In this document: in pieces, positions 17,524-27,394 of the stretch
Position numbering within the stretch: position 1 is the first letter of the stretch
How the letters are laid out: each line of letters opens with the position of its first letter
Source: an uncultured Clostridia bacterium
GTDB lineage: Bacteria > Bacillota > Clostridia > TANB77 > CAG-508
DNA length: 64,000 bases
Reading direction: 5' to 3'
Assembly (NCBI GenBank): GCA_934155265.1
Contig: CAKPGU010000006.1
Location: forward strand, 1 to 64,000
Translations under genes and position numbers: made by a program
Notes under the pieces: model-generated
What the model was told of the DNA's origin: nothing
The model's input: the letters and a program-made list of their open reading frames with translations, nothing else
The model's database searches: none

Positions 17524-17615
17524 TTATAACCTCCGTGCAACTCTTTTAAATAAATTATACTACTTTTAGTATTATATTTAAAGGAACAATTTTTGGTAAA
17601 AAAGATATATAAGTC

Positions 17616-17644
17616 TTGAAAAAATTGCAAATACAATATATAAT
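17616..17644 (+). promoter_or_regulatory. Putative sigma-A promoter of the radC-mre operon
   Basis: TTGAAA (17616-17621) and TATAAT (17639-17644) with a 17-base spacer, 61 bases before the radC ATG. Confidence 0.65.
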
Positions 17645-17705
17645 AATAACATGGTATAGGGGACCTTTCAATTTTAAAAAATTAAAAAAGAAAGGAAATG
17701 GATAT

Positions 17706-18410
17706 ATGCCAATAAAAATGAAAGAATTACCAGAAACAGAAAGACCATATGAAAAATTAGAACAATATGGTGCAAAAACTTTAACAAATGCGGAATTATT
17801 AGCAATAATAATAAAAACGGGTACAAAAGAAGAAACTGCAGTGGGATTAGCACAGCAAATTTTAAAACTTAATACTACAAAAGAAAATAACTTAAAATTT
17901 TTGATGGATTTAACAGTAGAAGAATTCATGAAAATAAAAGGTATAGGGAAAGTAAAAGCAATACAATTAAAGGCAGTAAGTGAATTAGCAACAAGAATTA
18001 ATGTGGTAGAAAATTATAAGGAAAAGATAATTTTGCAACCACGAGATATTGCTGTAACACTAATGGAAAAAATGAGATTTGAAAAACAAGAGATACTTAA
18101 AGTTGCATTGTTAAACAATAAAAATAAATTGATCAAAATAAAAGATATAGCTAAGGGTGGGGGAAACTTTGTTGTTGCGACAATAAAATCGGTATTAAAT
18201 GAGGCAGTAAAAATAGAAGCAGCAAAAATAATACTAATACATAATCATCCAACAGGAGATCCAACACCAAGTTTTCAAGATATTAAATTTACACAAAATG
18301 TTGAACAAGCATCAAAAATACTAGGGATACAATTATTAGACCATATTGTAATTGGAAATACAGATTATGTTAGCATTTTTTCAGAAAGGAATAAATTCAT
18401 GAAAAAGTGA
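17706..18410 (+). CDS. radC: RadC-family JAMM domain protein
   Basis: I chose the ATG at 17706 because AAAGGA lies just upstream; an in-frame upstream extension falls on the promoter. The 234-residue protein has an N-terminal helix-hairpin-helix region (TLTNAELLAIIIKTGT; IKGIGKVKAIQLKAVSELA) and a C-terminal JAMM metal site HNHPTGDPTPSFQD (H179, H181, D192). RadC is widespread and was once linked to DNA repair; its function is still unsettled. In Firmicutes it commonly precedes mreB, as here with 27 bases between. Confidence 0.93.
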   Translation: MPIKMKELPETERPYEKLEQYGAKTLTNAELLAIIIKTGTKEETAVGLAQQILKLNTTKENNLKFLMDLTVEEFMKIKGIGKVKAIQLKAVSELATRINVVENYKEKIILQPRDIAVTLMEKMRFEKQEILKVALLNNKNKLIKIKDIAKGGGNFVVATIKSVLNEAVKIEAAKIILIHNHPTGDPTPSFQDIKFTQNVEQASKILGIQLLDHIVIGNTDYVSIFSERNKFMKK

Positions 18411-18437
18411 TTTTCAAAATGAAAGGAAAGAAATAAA

Positions 18438-19469
18438 ATGAACTTTTTGTCATTCAAATCTAAAGATATAGGAATTGATTTAGGAACAGCAAACATATTA
18501 GTAACAATAAAAGGAAAAGGAATAGTTTTAAGAGAACCATCAGTCATTGCTACAAATGCAAAAACAGGTGAAATAATTGCAACAGGATTTGAAGCAAAAG
18601 AAATGGTTGGTAGAACTCCAAAAGAAATAAATGCTATAAAACCCTTAAAGGACGGAGTAATAGCGGATTTTACAGCAACAAAATTATTATTGAAAAATTT
18701 ATTAGAAAGAGTATGTAAAAGATATAATGCTATTAGACCTAGGGTTTTAGTTGGTGTGCCATCAGGAATAACAGAGGTTGAAGAAAGAGCTGTTGAAGAA
18801 GCAGTAATGAGAGCCGGAGCAAGAGAAGTTTATTTAATTGAAGAACCAATGTCAGCAGCGATTGGCGCAGACATAGAAATTGAAGAGCCAAGTGGAAATA
18901 TAATAGTAGATATTGGTGGAGGAACGACAGAAGTTGCAGTAATATCTTTAGGTGGAATAGTAACAAGCAATTCAATAAGAATAGCTGGAGATGAACTTGA
19001 TGAAGATATAGTAAATTACGTAAAAAAAGAGTTGAATTTAGCAATTGGAGAATCTACAGCTGAGCAAATAAAGAAAGAAATTGGATGTGCAATGCCATTA
19101 ATGACACAAATGACAATGGAAATAAAGGGTAGAGATTTAAATGATGGATTGCCAAGAACAGAAATAATTACATCAGATCAAGTTGAAAGAGCAATGAAAG
19201 AATCTATTGATAAAATAGTAGAGGTAGTAAAGATCACACTAGAAAAAACACCTCCAGAATTAGCATCAGATATTATGGAAAAGGGAATTATGCTATCTGG
19301 TGGAGGAGCATTAATAAAAAATTTAGATAAATTAATAAGTGCAGAAACAGGAATGCCTGTATATATAGCAGAAGAACCATTAGATTGTGTTGTAAAGGGA
19401 ACAGAAAAAACATTACAAGATTTAGAAAAACTAAGAACTATTTTATTAAATTCAAGAAAGAGAAGATAG
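18438..19469 (+). CDS. mreB: Rod-shape protein MreB (actin-like)
   Basis: The 343-residue protein follows GAAAGGAAAG. It has the actin-fold motifs: phosphate-1 IGIDLGTANILV, connect-1 region GVPSGITEVEERAV, phosphate-2 IIVDIGGGTTEVAVISLGG, and adenosine motif MLSGGGALIKNLDKLI. MreB filaments on the inner membrane steer the elongasome that inserts lateral-wall peptidoglycan. mreC starts 3 bases after its stop. Length and motifs are standard. Confidence 0.97.
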   Translation: MNFLSFKSKDIGIDLGTANILVTIKGKGIVLREPSVIATNAKTGEIIATGFEAKEMVGRTPKEINAIKPLKDGVIADFTATKLLLKNLLERVCKRYNAIRPRVLVGVPSGITEVEERAVEEAVMRAGAREVYLIEEPMSAAIGADIEIEEPSGNIIVDIGGGTTEVAVISLGGIVTSNSIRIAGDELDEDIVNYVKKELNLAIGESTAEQIKKEIGCAMPLMTQMTMEIKGRDLNDGLPRTEIITSDQVERAMKESIDKIVEVVKITLEKTPPELASDIMEKGIMLSGGGALIKNLDKLISAETGMPVYIAEEPLDCVVKGTEKTLQDLEKLRTILLNSRKRR

Positions 19470-19472
19470 TAT

Positions 19473-20291
19473 ATGGAAAGAGATAGAAAAGGTGGAATTA
19501 TAGGAATTATAATTACTATATTAGTATTAATTATATTAGTTGTATTTTCAAATACAAATTCTGAAAATATATCTATAATTGAAAATGTTGCAAGTACAGT
19601 GGTAATGCCAATAGAAAATGGACTAACATATCTAAAGAATAAAATAAATAATAATGATAAATTTTTTGAAAATGTAAATGAATTAAAAACAGAAAATGAA
19701 TCATTAAAACAAAAGAATAGTGAACTTGAACAACAATTAAGAGAATATGAAATTATAAAAAATGAAAATGAACAATTGAAGCAAGAATTAAATTTAGCAG
19801 AAAAATATGAACAATATACTACTGTGCCAGGAATGATAATATCAAGAGATATAAGTAATTATTCAAAAACATTAGTAATAAATGTTGGAAGTGATAATGG
19901 TATAAAAGAAAAAATGACAGTAATAGCAGATGAAGGGCTTGTAGGATATGTTGTTTCAGTAACGAACAAAACTGCGAAAATTCAGACTATAGTAGATAGT
20001 GCAAGTGCAACAAGTTGTTTAGCAAGTAGTACTAGAGATGCAATGATATGTAAAGGAACAATTGAAAGTAAGTCAGTATTAAGTGCTTCAAATATTGAAA
20101 CAAATGCAAGAATTATACAAGGAGATAGTGTTGAAACTTCTGGACTTGGTGGTATTTACATGAAAGGAATTCATGTTGGAAAAATAAAAAAAGTAAATGA
20201 AGGATCAAACAAAACAGATTCATATGCCACAATAGAAACTGCTGTTGATTTTGAAAAAATTGAAACAGTATTAGTAATAACAAATCAATAG
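19473..20291 (+). CDS. mreC: Rod-shape protein MreC
   Basis: The 272-residue protein has one N-terminal membrane helix (GIIGIIITILVLIILVVF), a coiled coil of about 45 residues (VNELKTENESLKQKNSELEQ) and the extracytoplasmic beta-domain with RDISNYSKTLVINVGSDNGI and GSNKTDSYATIETAVDFEKI. MreC connects the MreB cytoskeleton with PBP2 and RodA outside the membrane. It lacks a clear ribosome site, and the 3-base spacing from mreB suggests coupled translation. Confidence 0.94.
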   Translation: MERDRKGGIIGIIITILVLIILVVFSNTNSENISIIENVASTVVMPIENGLTYLKNKINNNDKFFENVNELKTENESLKQKNSELEQQLREYEIIKNENEQLKQELNLAEKYEQYTTVPGMIISRDISNYSKTLVINVGSDNGIKEKMTVIADEGLVGYVVSVTNKTAKIQTIVDSASATSCLASSTRDAMICKGTIESKSVLSASNIETNARIIQGDSVETSGLGGIYMKGIHVGKIKKVNEGSNKTDSYATIETAVDFEKIETVLVITNQ

Positions 20292-20333
20292 AATATGCAC
20301 CAATAAGTATATTCTTTAGAAAGGGAAAAATAA

Positions 20334-20867
20334 ATGAAAAAAATTTTTATACATATTTCACTAATAATTACATTTGTAGTAATATATTTTTTACAGACGA
20401 TTTTTTTCAGTCATTTCACTATTGCAGGAATAATGCCTAATGTTTTTGTGATTTTGATGTTATATATAGGATTATATATGGGACGAACAATGGGTGTTAT
20501 TTATGGAATAACATATGGAATATTTTTAGACATATGGATTGGAAAAAGTTTAGGTTTAACATCTATTGCATTGGCTTTAATAGGATTAATAAGTGGAATG
20601 TTTGATAAAACCCTTTCAAAAGATAATAGAATGACAGTTTTATTAATGGGGATAGTATGTACAATAATTTATGAGATAATATTATACTTTTTACAATACA
20701 TGGCATTTAAGACAAATGTAGAAATTTTAACTTTTGCAAAAGTATTATTAGTAGAAGTAGTTTATAATATGTTACTAATAATTATATTATATCCATTGAT
20801 GAATAAAACAGGATATGAAATAGAAGATGAAATAAAAGGGAATAGGATTTTGACCAAATACTTTTAA
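20334..20867 (+). CDS. mreD: Rod-shape protein MreD
   Basis: The 177-residue protein consists of about five membrane segments, opening MKKIFIHISLIITFVVIYFL and containing FSHFTIAGIMPNVFVILMLY and GIFLDIWIGKSLG, both typical of MreD. It starts after AAAGGG, 42 bases from mreC, and forms the membrane part of the MreBCD complex. Confidence 0.92.
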   Translation: MKKIFIHISLIITFVVIYFLQTIFFSHFTIAGIMPNVFVILMLYIGLYMGRTMGVIYGITYGIFLDIWIGKSLGLTSIALALIGLISGMFDKTLSKDNRMTVLLMGIVCTIIYEIILYFLQYMAFKTNVEILTFAKVLLVEVVYNMLLIIILYPLMNKTGYEIEDEIKGNRILTKYF

Positions 20868-20888
20868 TATAATAGGAAAGTTGGTGAA

Positions 20889-23063
20889 ATGTTGAACAAG
20901 CGAATTAGTTTTGATAAAGAAACATCATGGGGAGAAGAAAATAGTAATGACCAAACAAATTTTAGATTTAATATAATAACAGTAATAGCTTATTTAATAG
21001 GGATAGTTTTAATTGTTCAACTATTTAATCTTCAAGTAGTTAATGGAGAAAGTTACCGAGAACAATCAAATACAAGATTATCTAGAGTATCTACAATAAA
21101 AGCTGCAAGAGGTTCAATTCTTGACAGATCAGGAAATGAACTTGCAGGAGTAAAAACAGAAAACAATATAGAAATTTATAAAACAAATATATCAAACGAA
21201 GAGTTAAATGAATCAGTATTAAATTTGGTTAATTTATTAGAAAAATATCAAATAGGATATGATGATACATTTCCTATAAAAATAAATCCATTTGAATTTA
21301 CAATAAGTGGTGCTCAACTTACAGAGTGGAAGAAAAAATATAAAATTGCTGAAGAAGCAACGGCTGAAGATGCTTTTTACAAATTCAAGGATAAATATGA
21401 AATAAAAAGTGAAAATGTAGAAGATACTAAAAAAACAATTTCAATGAGATACTTAATTGCAACAACAGGTTATAGTGCTACAAAATCAATAACAATTGCA
21501 ACAAATGTTAATGAAGAAGTTGTTGCTCAAATTAGTGAAAGAAATAGTGATTTTCCTGGCATTAGTATTTCAACTAAGGCTGCTAGAACATATTTGACAG
21601 GAAACTTAGCATCACATGTAATAGGATATACCGGTAAAATAAAGGAAGATGAGTATAACGAAAAGAAAGATGATTATGATATTGACGATATAATAGGAAA
21701 AACTGGAATAGAGTCTGTTTTTGAAAAATATCTTAAAGGAAAAGATGGACAAAAACAAATAGAAATGTCAGTTGACGGAACAATTACAGGTGAATATGTT
21801 TCACAAAATGCTACGGCAGGAAGTGATGTTGTTCTTACAATAGATTCTAATTTACAAAAAGTAACACAAGATGCATTAGAAAATTGTATAAATAAAATAA
21901 GAAGCGGAGGATTTTCACAAACTTATGATGCACAAGGTGGAGCTGCAGTAGTAATGAATGTAAATACAGGAGAAGTTCTTGCGACAGCAAGTTATCCTAC
22001 ATTTGAGCCACAATGGTTTGTTGGTGGAATATCACAAGAAAATTGGGCATATTTAAGAGATGACCAAAGACATCCTCAACTAAATAAAACAACTCAATCA
22101 GCATATGCACCAGGGTCAATATTTAAAATGGTAACAGCTATTGCAGGATTAGAATCAGGAGCAATTACATCAAAAGAAAAAATTAATGATACAGGTATTT
22201 ATACAAAATATAAAAGTGCAACAAAAGATGGATTTAAGTGTTGGTATTATACAAGTTATCATAGAGGGCATGGATATTTAAATGTAACACAAGCATTACA
22301 ACATTCATGTAACTACTTTTTCTATGAAACTGGAGACAGAATGGGAATAGATACTTTGGCTAAATATGCATTACATTTTGGGCTTGGTAAAAAAACTGGA
22401 ATAGAATTACCAAGTGAAAAATCAGGAGATGTAGCTTCAAGAGAAACATATTCAAAGATAAGGCCAGGAAAAAATATTGGACCAGGAGATGTTTTGAATG
22501 CATCAATTGGACAAGGAGACAATAACTTTACACCTATGCAAATTGCAAAATATATTTCATCAGTAGCAAATGGAGGAACAGTTGTTAATCCAACAGTAAT
22601 AAAATCAGTATTAAATTCAGATAGTACTGAAGTTCCAAGAGAAGAAGTAGAGAAGTATGTTAGTGAAGAACTTGGAAATCAAAATACAGATGATGGAATA
22701 AGTGTTAATCTAGAAAGTATAGCAATTGCAAAAGAAGGAATGAGAATGGCTGCCAGTGAAGCCGGAGGAACAGCATATAATATCTTTAAAAACTTTAAAG
22801 TAGAAGTTGCAGGAAAAACAGGGTCAGCAGAAGCTGGTAAAGATAAAAATGGAAATGATATTGTTAACGCATGGTTTGTATGTTTTGCACCATATGATAA
22901 GCCTGAAGTAGCAGTAGTTGTAATGATAGAGAATGGAGGACATGGAAATTATGCAGCAGAAGTTGCAAGAGATGTTCTTAATCAATATTTTGGAATGAAT
23001 GCAACGACAACTGAAATAAATGAGAGTGTTACAGCAGTTCCATTTGTAGAACAAATTAGGTAG
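20889..23063 (+). CDS. mrdA: Penicillin-binding protein 2 (elongation transpeptidase)
   Basis: The 724-residue class B PBP has one membrane anchor (about residues 29-50), a dimerisation domain beginning STIKAARGSILDRSGNELA, and the transpeptidase domain with the active-site SIFK (Ser410, Lys413), SCN (HSCNYFFYETG) and KTG (VAGKTGSAEAG). It cross-links new peptidoglycan of the lateral wall with RodA and MreCD. Length is normal for Firmicute PBP2. The ATG at 20889 is 22 bases after mreD. Confidence 0.95.
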   Translation: MLNKRISFDKETSWGEENSNDQTNFRFNIITVIAYLIGIVLIVQLFNLQVVNGESYREQSNTRLSRVSTIKAARGSILDRSGNELAGVKTENNIEIYKTNISNEELNESVLNLVNLLEKYQIGYDDTFPIKINPFEFTISGAQLTEWKKKYKIAEEATAEDAFYKFKDKYEIKSENVEDTKKTISMRYLIATTGYSATKSITIATNVNEEVVAQISERNSDFPGISISTKAARTYLTGNLASHVIGYTGKIKEDEYNEKKDDYDIDDIIGKTGIESVFEKYLKGKDGQKQIEMSVDGTITGEYVSQNATAGSDVVLTIDSNLQKVTQDALENCINKIRSGGFSQTYDAQGGAAVVMNVNTGEVLATASYPTFEPQWFVGGISQENWAYLRDDQRHPQLNKTTQSAYAPGSIFKMVTAIAGLESGAITSKEKINDTGIYTKYKSATKDGFKCWYYTSYHRGHGYLNVTQALQHSCNYFFYETGDRMGIDTLAKYALHFGLGKKTGIELPSEKSGDVASRETYSKIRPGKNIGPGDVLNASIGQGDNNFTPMQIAKYISSVANGGTVVNPTVIKSVLNSDSTEVPREEVEKYVSEELGNQNTDDGISVNLESIAIAKEGMRMAASEAGGTAYNIFKNFKVEVAGKTGSAEAGKDKNGNDIVNAWFVCFAPYDKPEVAVVVMIENGGHGNYAAEVARDVLNQYFGMNATTTEINESVTAVPFVEQIR

Positions 23064-23105
23064 ACAAAAGAAATCCCATATAAATGGGATGAAAGGATGT
23101 TTAAT

Positions 23106-23714
23106 ATGAATAGTGTAAGTATAAATTTGAAAACAGATGAAGTGATAATAAAAATAGATGACAACGCAGAACAAGAAAAAATAATATTAGAATTAACGAA
23201 AAAATTACAAGAATTAAAAAAAATGTACAAAGATGATAAAACTCCAATAAGAGTAACAGGAAAGATTTTAACAAATAAGGAATTAGAAGAAATAAAAGAA
23301 CTTATAAAAAAACAGATAGATGTAGAAATTAGTTTTGATACTCCTACAACATTAGGGCTACATAGTATTACAAGAAGTTATAAAAAAGATGTAGGTACTT
23401 CTGAGACTACATTTCACAAAGGGTCACTTCGTTCAGGACAAAAAATTGAAGTTGAAGGTAGTATTGTAATAATTGGAGATGTTAATTCTGGAGCAGAAGT
23501 TATTGCTGCTGACAATATTGTTGTTATTGGAACACTTAGGGGATTAGCTCATGCAGGTGCAAAGGGAAATAAAGAGGCGATTATTGCTGCTAGTACTCTT
23601 GATGTTGTTCAATTACGTATTTCTAATATTGTTATGGAAATTGATAGAGAAGAAGAAAATGTATATGAACATGCATATATATATGTTGATGATGATAAAA
23701 TTGTAATAGAATGA
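23106..23714 (+). CDS. minC: Septum-site inhibitor MinC
   Basis: I chose the ATG at 23106 (202 residues) because GAAAGGA then sits 8 bases upstream; the ATG at 23097 overlaps that site. The N-terminal domain ends near residue 90, and the C-terminal beta-helix has HKGSLRSGQKIEVEGSIVII, GDVNSGAEVIAADNIVVIG and LRGLAHAG, the MinC core. MinC blocks FtsZ rings near the poles when brought to the membrane by MinD. A terminator and convergent genes follow, so no minD is linked. Confidence 0.92.
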   Translation: MNSVSINLKTDEVIIKIDDNAEQEKIILELTKKLQELKKMYKDDKTPIRVTGKILTNKELEEIKELIKKQIDVEISFDTPTTLGLHSITRSYKKDVGTSETTFHKGSLRSGQKIEVEGSIVIIGDVNSGAEVIAADNIVVIGTLRGLAHAGAKGNKEAIIAASTLDVVQLRISNIVMEIDREEENVYEHAYIYVDDDKIVIE

Positions 23715-23718
23715 GATT

Positions 23719-23755
23719 GGGGAAAATTTGTACCGGGTACAATTTTTCCCTTTTT
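23719..23755 (+). terminator. Terminator after minC containing a GTACC(C)GG repeat core
   Basis: GGGGAAAATTTGTACC pairs with GTACAATTTTTCCC, then TTTTT. The core GTACCGGGTAC resembles the GTACCCGGTCC repeats at 23764 and 47311. Confidence 0.8.
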
Positions 23756-23763
23756 ATTATTTT

Positions 23764-23788
23764 GAAAAAATGTACCCGGTCCAAAATT
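23764..23788. repeat. GTACCCGGTCC element, copy 1
   Basis: GAAAAAATGTACCCGGTCC followed by AAAATT. The same sequence occurs twice at 47311-47377. It lies between minC and the convergent small gene, next to the related terminator core. Confidence 0.75.
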
Positions 23789-23789
23789 A

Positions 23790-24128
23790 TCAACTAATAA
23801 GTAATAGTACTAAAGCAAGAAAAAGTCCTTCATCTTTAACCTCTTCTTTATATAAAAAGAATAAAAGACTTAAAATAAGTACATCATCGAAATAAAGTTT
23901 TATGCCAAACAAATCAAACCAAACATTATCATCAGACTTTTGTTTTGAACGAGACTGTTCTGTATTAGAGAAGTTTTCAAATGTTTGTTGTTCAGGGGGA
24001 GTTACAGGTGTGATGTTAGGTGGTTGATTGTTATAAGAAATTGGAGCATAGTTTCTTTCATAAGTAGGTCTATAATAATTATAAAAATTAGGTCTTCTAT
24101 AAGGACTATAATATTTAAATATAGGCAT
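23790..24128 (-). CDS. Unknown small protein with Tyr/Pro-rich start and hydrophobic end (112 aa)
   Basis: Starts after GAAAGGAG. The first 30 residues are rich in Tyr, Arg, Pro and Asn (MPIFKYYSPYRRPNFYNYYR), the middle is polar, and the end (FGIKLYFDDVLILSLLFFLY then KEEVKDEGLFLALVLLLIS) forms two short hydrophobic segments around a charged turn. I recall similar tails on many small clostridial proteins, often near sporulation genes; a spore-envelope role is a guess. Confidence 0.6.
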   Translation of the reverse strand: MPIFKYYSPYRRPNFYNYYRPTYERNYAPISYNNQPPNITPVTPPEQQTFENFSNTEQSRSKQKSDDNVWFDLFGIKLYFDDVLILSLLFFLYKEEVKDEGLFLALVLLLIS

Positions 24129-24163
24129 TTTTTACTCCTTTCTATAAATGTTTGGCTATAAAT

Positions 24164-24646
24164 TTATTTTTTATCATCATTATTATTGTTATTTTTATTC
24201 ATAAGTTCTGCTATTTTAGAAACATTAAGTAAATTTACATATTGGTCAAGTTTATCTTTTTTGCTATCACGTAAATAAGGCTTCAAAGAATAAAGCAAAT
24301 TTGCTCGAGGATCATTTTTATTATTCATGTTTTCCATAATTGATTTCATTTTCATAATTGTATTCATATCTAAATTGAAATTATTAGACTGAGAATTTCC
24401 TTGAGAAGAGCCTGAACTATTAGAATTTAACATGTTTCCTAAATTATTAATCATTTCAGGAGAAACTTGATTTAATATATTATTTAAGTCAGTATTATTA
24501 ATGTTTGGGCTTTGATTAGTATTATTGTTGGAATTGCTATTAGAATTATTTAGGTTATTCATCATTTGTTTTATATCATCAGGAATATTACCGCTATCAA
24601 CCATTTTTTTTACATTAGCAAATAGATCATCCATATTATTAGACAT
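24164..24646 (-). CDS. Unknown Asn/Ser-rich protein with conserved-looking C-terminal helix (160 aa)
   Basis: Starts after AGAGGTGAT. About half of the protein is low-complexity Asn and Ser, framed by an acidic helix (MDDLFANVKKMVDSGNIPDD) and a C-terminal segment DPRANLLYSLKPYLRDSKKD followed by KLDQYVNLLNVSKIAELM, which looks like the functional part. The gene is 18 bp-scale close to 23790 on the same strand, so the two may be cotranscribed. It sits divergent from spoIIE, hinting at a sporulation link. No function assigned. Confidence 0.6.
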   Translation of the reverse strand: MSNNMDDLFANVKKMVDSGNIPDDIKQMMNNLNNSNSNSNNNTNQSPNINNTDLNNILNQVSPEMINNLGNMLNSNSSGSSQGNSQSNNFNLDMNTIMKMKSIMENMNNKNDPRANLLYSLKPYLRDSKKDKLDQYVNLLNVSKIAELMNKNNNNNDDKK

Positions 24647-24802
24647 AGTATCACCTCTAAACAGTTTATGTTTTTTCTTTTTATTATATGTATGAAAATG
24701 AAAACTGTTCTTTATTATTACGGATAATGTTTTTAAAAATAATTAATAAAAACTATTAAACCATAATGCTTTTTTACCTAATTTATTAAAAAAACTTGTA
24801 AT

Positions 24803-24819
24803 TTTCGACAATCTATAAT
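24803..24819 (+). promoter_or_regulatory. Spo0A-box-like site and -10 upstream of spoIIE
   Basis: TTTCGACAAT (24803-24812) matches the reverse form of the 0A box (TTTGTCGAAA type) and lies directly upstream of TATAAT (24814-24819). The rest of the 333-base gap 24647-24979 is AT-rich with no gene visible. In Bacillus, spoIIE is switched on by phosphorylated Spo0A acting with sigma-A, so the site is in the expected place. Confidence 0.55.
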
Positions 24820-24979
24820 AAAATAGAAATCGCAAAACAAAAGAAAATGATAAAAGAAAAAAATAAATATCACAAAATGTAAAAAACTTTTTTATAGTAA
24901 AGTACTAAAAAAGACAAAAAACACAAAAGAAAAGGATTAAAATATTGCTATATTATGAAAAAGTTATGAGGTGGTAAGG

Positions 24980-27394
24980 ATGTCAAAACAATATACAAAT
25001 AAAGAAATACTAAAAAATTTAATAAATATAAAAAATATAATTATATATATAATTGCATTTATGATATCAACAATAGGGATGGGACAAGAAGTGTCACCAT
25101 TTAGTATAGCAATAGTAGCTGCTAGTTTAGCAGGAGGAGTTCCTGCTATAATGGTTGTAGTAGCAGGACTCATTGGTAATTTTATAGGAGTTGGAGCTGT
25201 TGGAGTACTAAATTATATATTAATAATACTAATGTTATTAATATTATTATGCATAAAACCTCCAAAAGAGAACGATCAATATAAAAATGAACAAATGCAA
25301 ATATCAGCACATGTATTTGTGAGTATATTATTTGTAATGATTGCTAAATTAATTTTAACAAAATTCACAATAGGTGATATGTTATTACATATAACTTTAG
25401 CGATATTTTCTGTTGTATTTTATAAAATTTTTGTAAATTCGCTAGTAGTTATACAAGAAATAACAGAAAAAAGAGCATTTTCAATAGAAGAAGTAATTGG
25501 AGCAAGTTTACTTGTATCAATAGCAGTTTCAGCATTTGGAGAATTTTCAATATTAGGATTATCAATTAGAAATATTTTAAGCATATTAATGGTATTAATA
25601 CTTGGTTGGAGAAATGGAGTATTAGTAGGAACAACTGCAGGTGTAACAATAGGAGTAACACTAGGGATAATTGCTCAAAATGAACCTATGGTAATTGCAG
25701 TATATGCACTTTCAGGAATGATTGCAGGATTTTTAAATAGATTTGGAAAATTAGGTGTAATAATAGGATTTTTAATAGGAAATGGAATATTACTATATGC
25801 ATCAAAAGGGACAGCAACAGATTTGGTAGTATTTAAAGAAGCATTAGTTGCATCATTAGGGCTACTTGCAATTCCTAAATGGGTAGGAATAGATGTTGAA
25901 GAACTTATTAAAAGTGACAACATGTTACCTGAATATAATAAAAGAGGTCTAGAACAAAGTAAAGAAACTATAAATCAGTTAAATATGGTATCAGAAACAA
26001 TAAAAGATATGGCAAATACATATCAAGAAAAACCAGAAACAAATATGTATTTTAAAAATAGACAATCATTTATAACAGAATTATTAAATAATCTTGATGG
26101 CCTTGAAGATAATATGTTATATGAAGATATGGTAAAACCAGAAAATGAAATTGTAAATGAATTATTTGATATTTTATTAGATAAACAAGAAATAGATAGA
26201 GAAGATTTATTAAAAACATTTGCAAAATTCAATAACTATATAGTTCAATATGATGATGAAAAAATCAGCAAAAGAATGAACAATGACATAGAGCAAATAG
26301 TTAAAGCTGTAAATTATGCATATAAAGTAAGTAAATCTAATTTTATATGGAAAGAAAAAGTAAAATCAAATAAGAAAAATGTACAAGCTCAATTAGATGG
26401 TGTATCAAAAGCAATTTCAAGTATTGCAGTAAAAATGGAAGAAGAGATAAAACAGGATGATAATTTTGTGGAAGAAAAAAAGAAGGCAATCACTGCTCTT
26501 GAAATAAAAGAGATTTTAGTAGATGGAATAGAAATTAACAAACAAGATAATAGATATTTTATAGATGTATATTTACAAAAAAATAGTAAGATAAGTGAAA
26601 ATACGGATATTGATAAAGTGCAAAAAGTTTTAGAAAAATGTTTAAATGAAAAGTTAATGAGAAATGAAGCAAAAACAAAAAAATTAAATAAACAAGGAAA
26701 AAGAGTTTTTAGTTATATATCCGCAGATAAATATATTATTCAGATAGGACAAGCAACAAAAATAAAAGATGGAAGTCCTGTATCAGGAGATAGCCTTTTA
26801 CAAATCAGATTAAATGATGGAAAATATTTAGTTGCATTAAGTGATGGAATGGGAACTGGACCAGAAGCGAGAAAAAGTAGTCAAATAGCAATAAAAATGC
26901 TAGAAAGATTACTAATGTCAGGATTTGATAAAGACACATCAATAGATTTAATAAATACTACAATTATGAATACAAATGAAGAAATATTTGCAACATTAGA
27001 TATTGCTATTATAGATTTATATAATGGAAAAATAGAATTCATAAAAAATGGTGCATGTCCAACATATGTAAAAAACAAGAAAAAAGTTCAAATTGTAAAA
27101 TCTTTAAGCTTACCAGCAGGAATTTTAAAAGATATAAACTTAACAACATATGATAAAGATATCGACAATCAAGATATTTTGGTAATGTGTAGTGATGGGA
27201 TTTTGGACTCCAATGTAGAGTATAAAAATAAAGAGCTATGGGTTAAATATATGTTAGAAGATATTGAAACCACAAATTCACAAAAAATTGCAGATTTAAT
27301 ATTAAATGAAGCCATTGATAATAATTATGGAATAGCAAAAGATGATATGAGTATAATTGTATGCAAATTATTTTATACTGAAAAACCTCATTAA
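24980..27394 (+). CDS. spoIIE: Stage II sporulation protein E (PP2C phosphatase)
   Basis: The ATG at 24980 follows GAGGTGG; 804 residues, close to the usual 800-830. The N-terminal third is a bundle of about ten membrane helices (about residues 20-300), the middle is a helical regulatory region, and the C-terminal PP2C domain has VALSDGMGTGPEA, NGACPTYVKNKKK, LPAGIL and MCSDGILDSN, with the metal-binding Asp residues. SpoIIE dephosphorylates SpoIIAA to release sigma-F in the forespore and also works at the polar septum. Its stop codon lies in the stem of the terminator. Confidence 0.96.
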   Translation: MSKQYTNKEILKNLINIKNIIIYIIAFMISTIGMGQEVSPFSIAIVAASLAGGVPAIMVVVAGLIGNFIGVGAVGVLNYILIILMLLILLCIKPPKENDQYKNEQMQISAHVFVSILFVMIAKLILTKFTIGDMLLHITLAIFSVVFYKIFVNSLVVIQEITEKRAFSIEEVIGASLLVSIAVSAFGEFSILGLSIRNILSILMVLILGWRNGVLVGTTAGVTIGVTLGIIAQNEPMVIAVYALSGMIAGFLNRFGKLGVIIGFLIGNGILLYASKGTATDLVVFKEALVASLGLLAIPKWVGIDVEELIKSDNMLPEYNKRGLEQSKETINQLNMVSETIKDMANTYQEKPETNMYFKNRQSFITELLNNLDGLEDNMLYEDMVKPENEIVNELFDILLDKQEIDREDLLKTFAKFNNYIVQYDDEKISKRMNNDIEQIVKAVNYAYKVSKSNFIWKEKVKSNKKNVQAQLDGVSKAISSIAVKMEEEIKQDDNFVEEKKKAITALEIKEILVDGIEINKQDNRYFIDVYLQKNSKISENTDIDKVQKVLEKCLNEKLMRNEAKTKKLNKQGKRVFSYISADKYIIQIGQATKIKDGSPVSGDSLLQIRLNDGKYLVALSDGMGTGPEARKSSQIAIKMLERLLMSGFDKDTSIDLINTTIMNTNEEIFATLDIAIIDLYNGKIEFIKNGACPTYVKNKKKVQIVKSLSLPAGILKDINLTTYDKDIDNQDILVMCSDGILDSNVEYKNKELWVKYMLEDIETTNSQKIADLILNEAIDNNYGIAKDDMSIIVCKLFYTEKPH

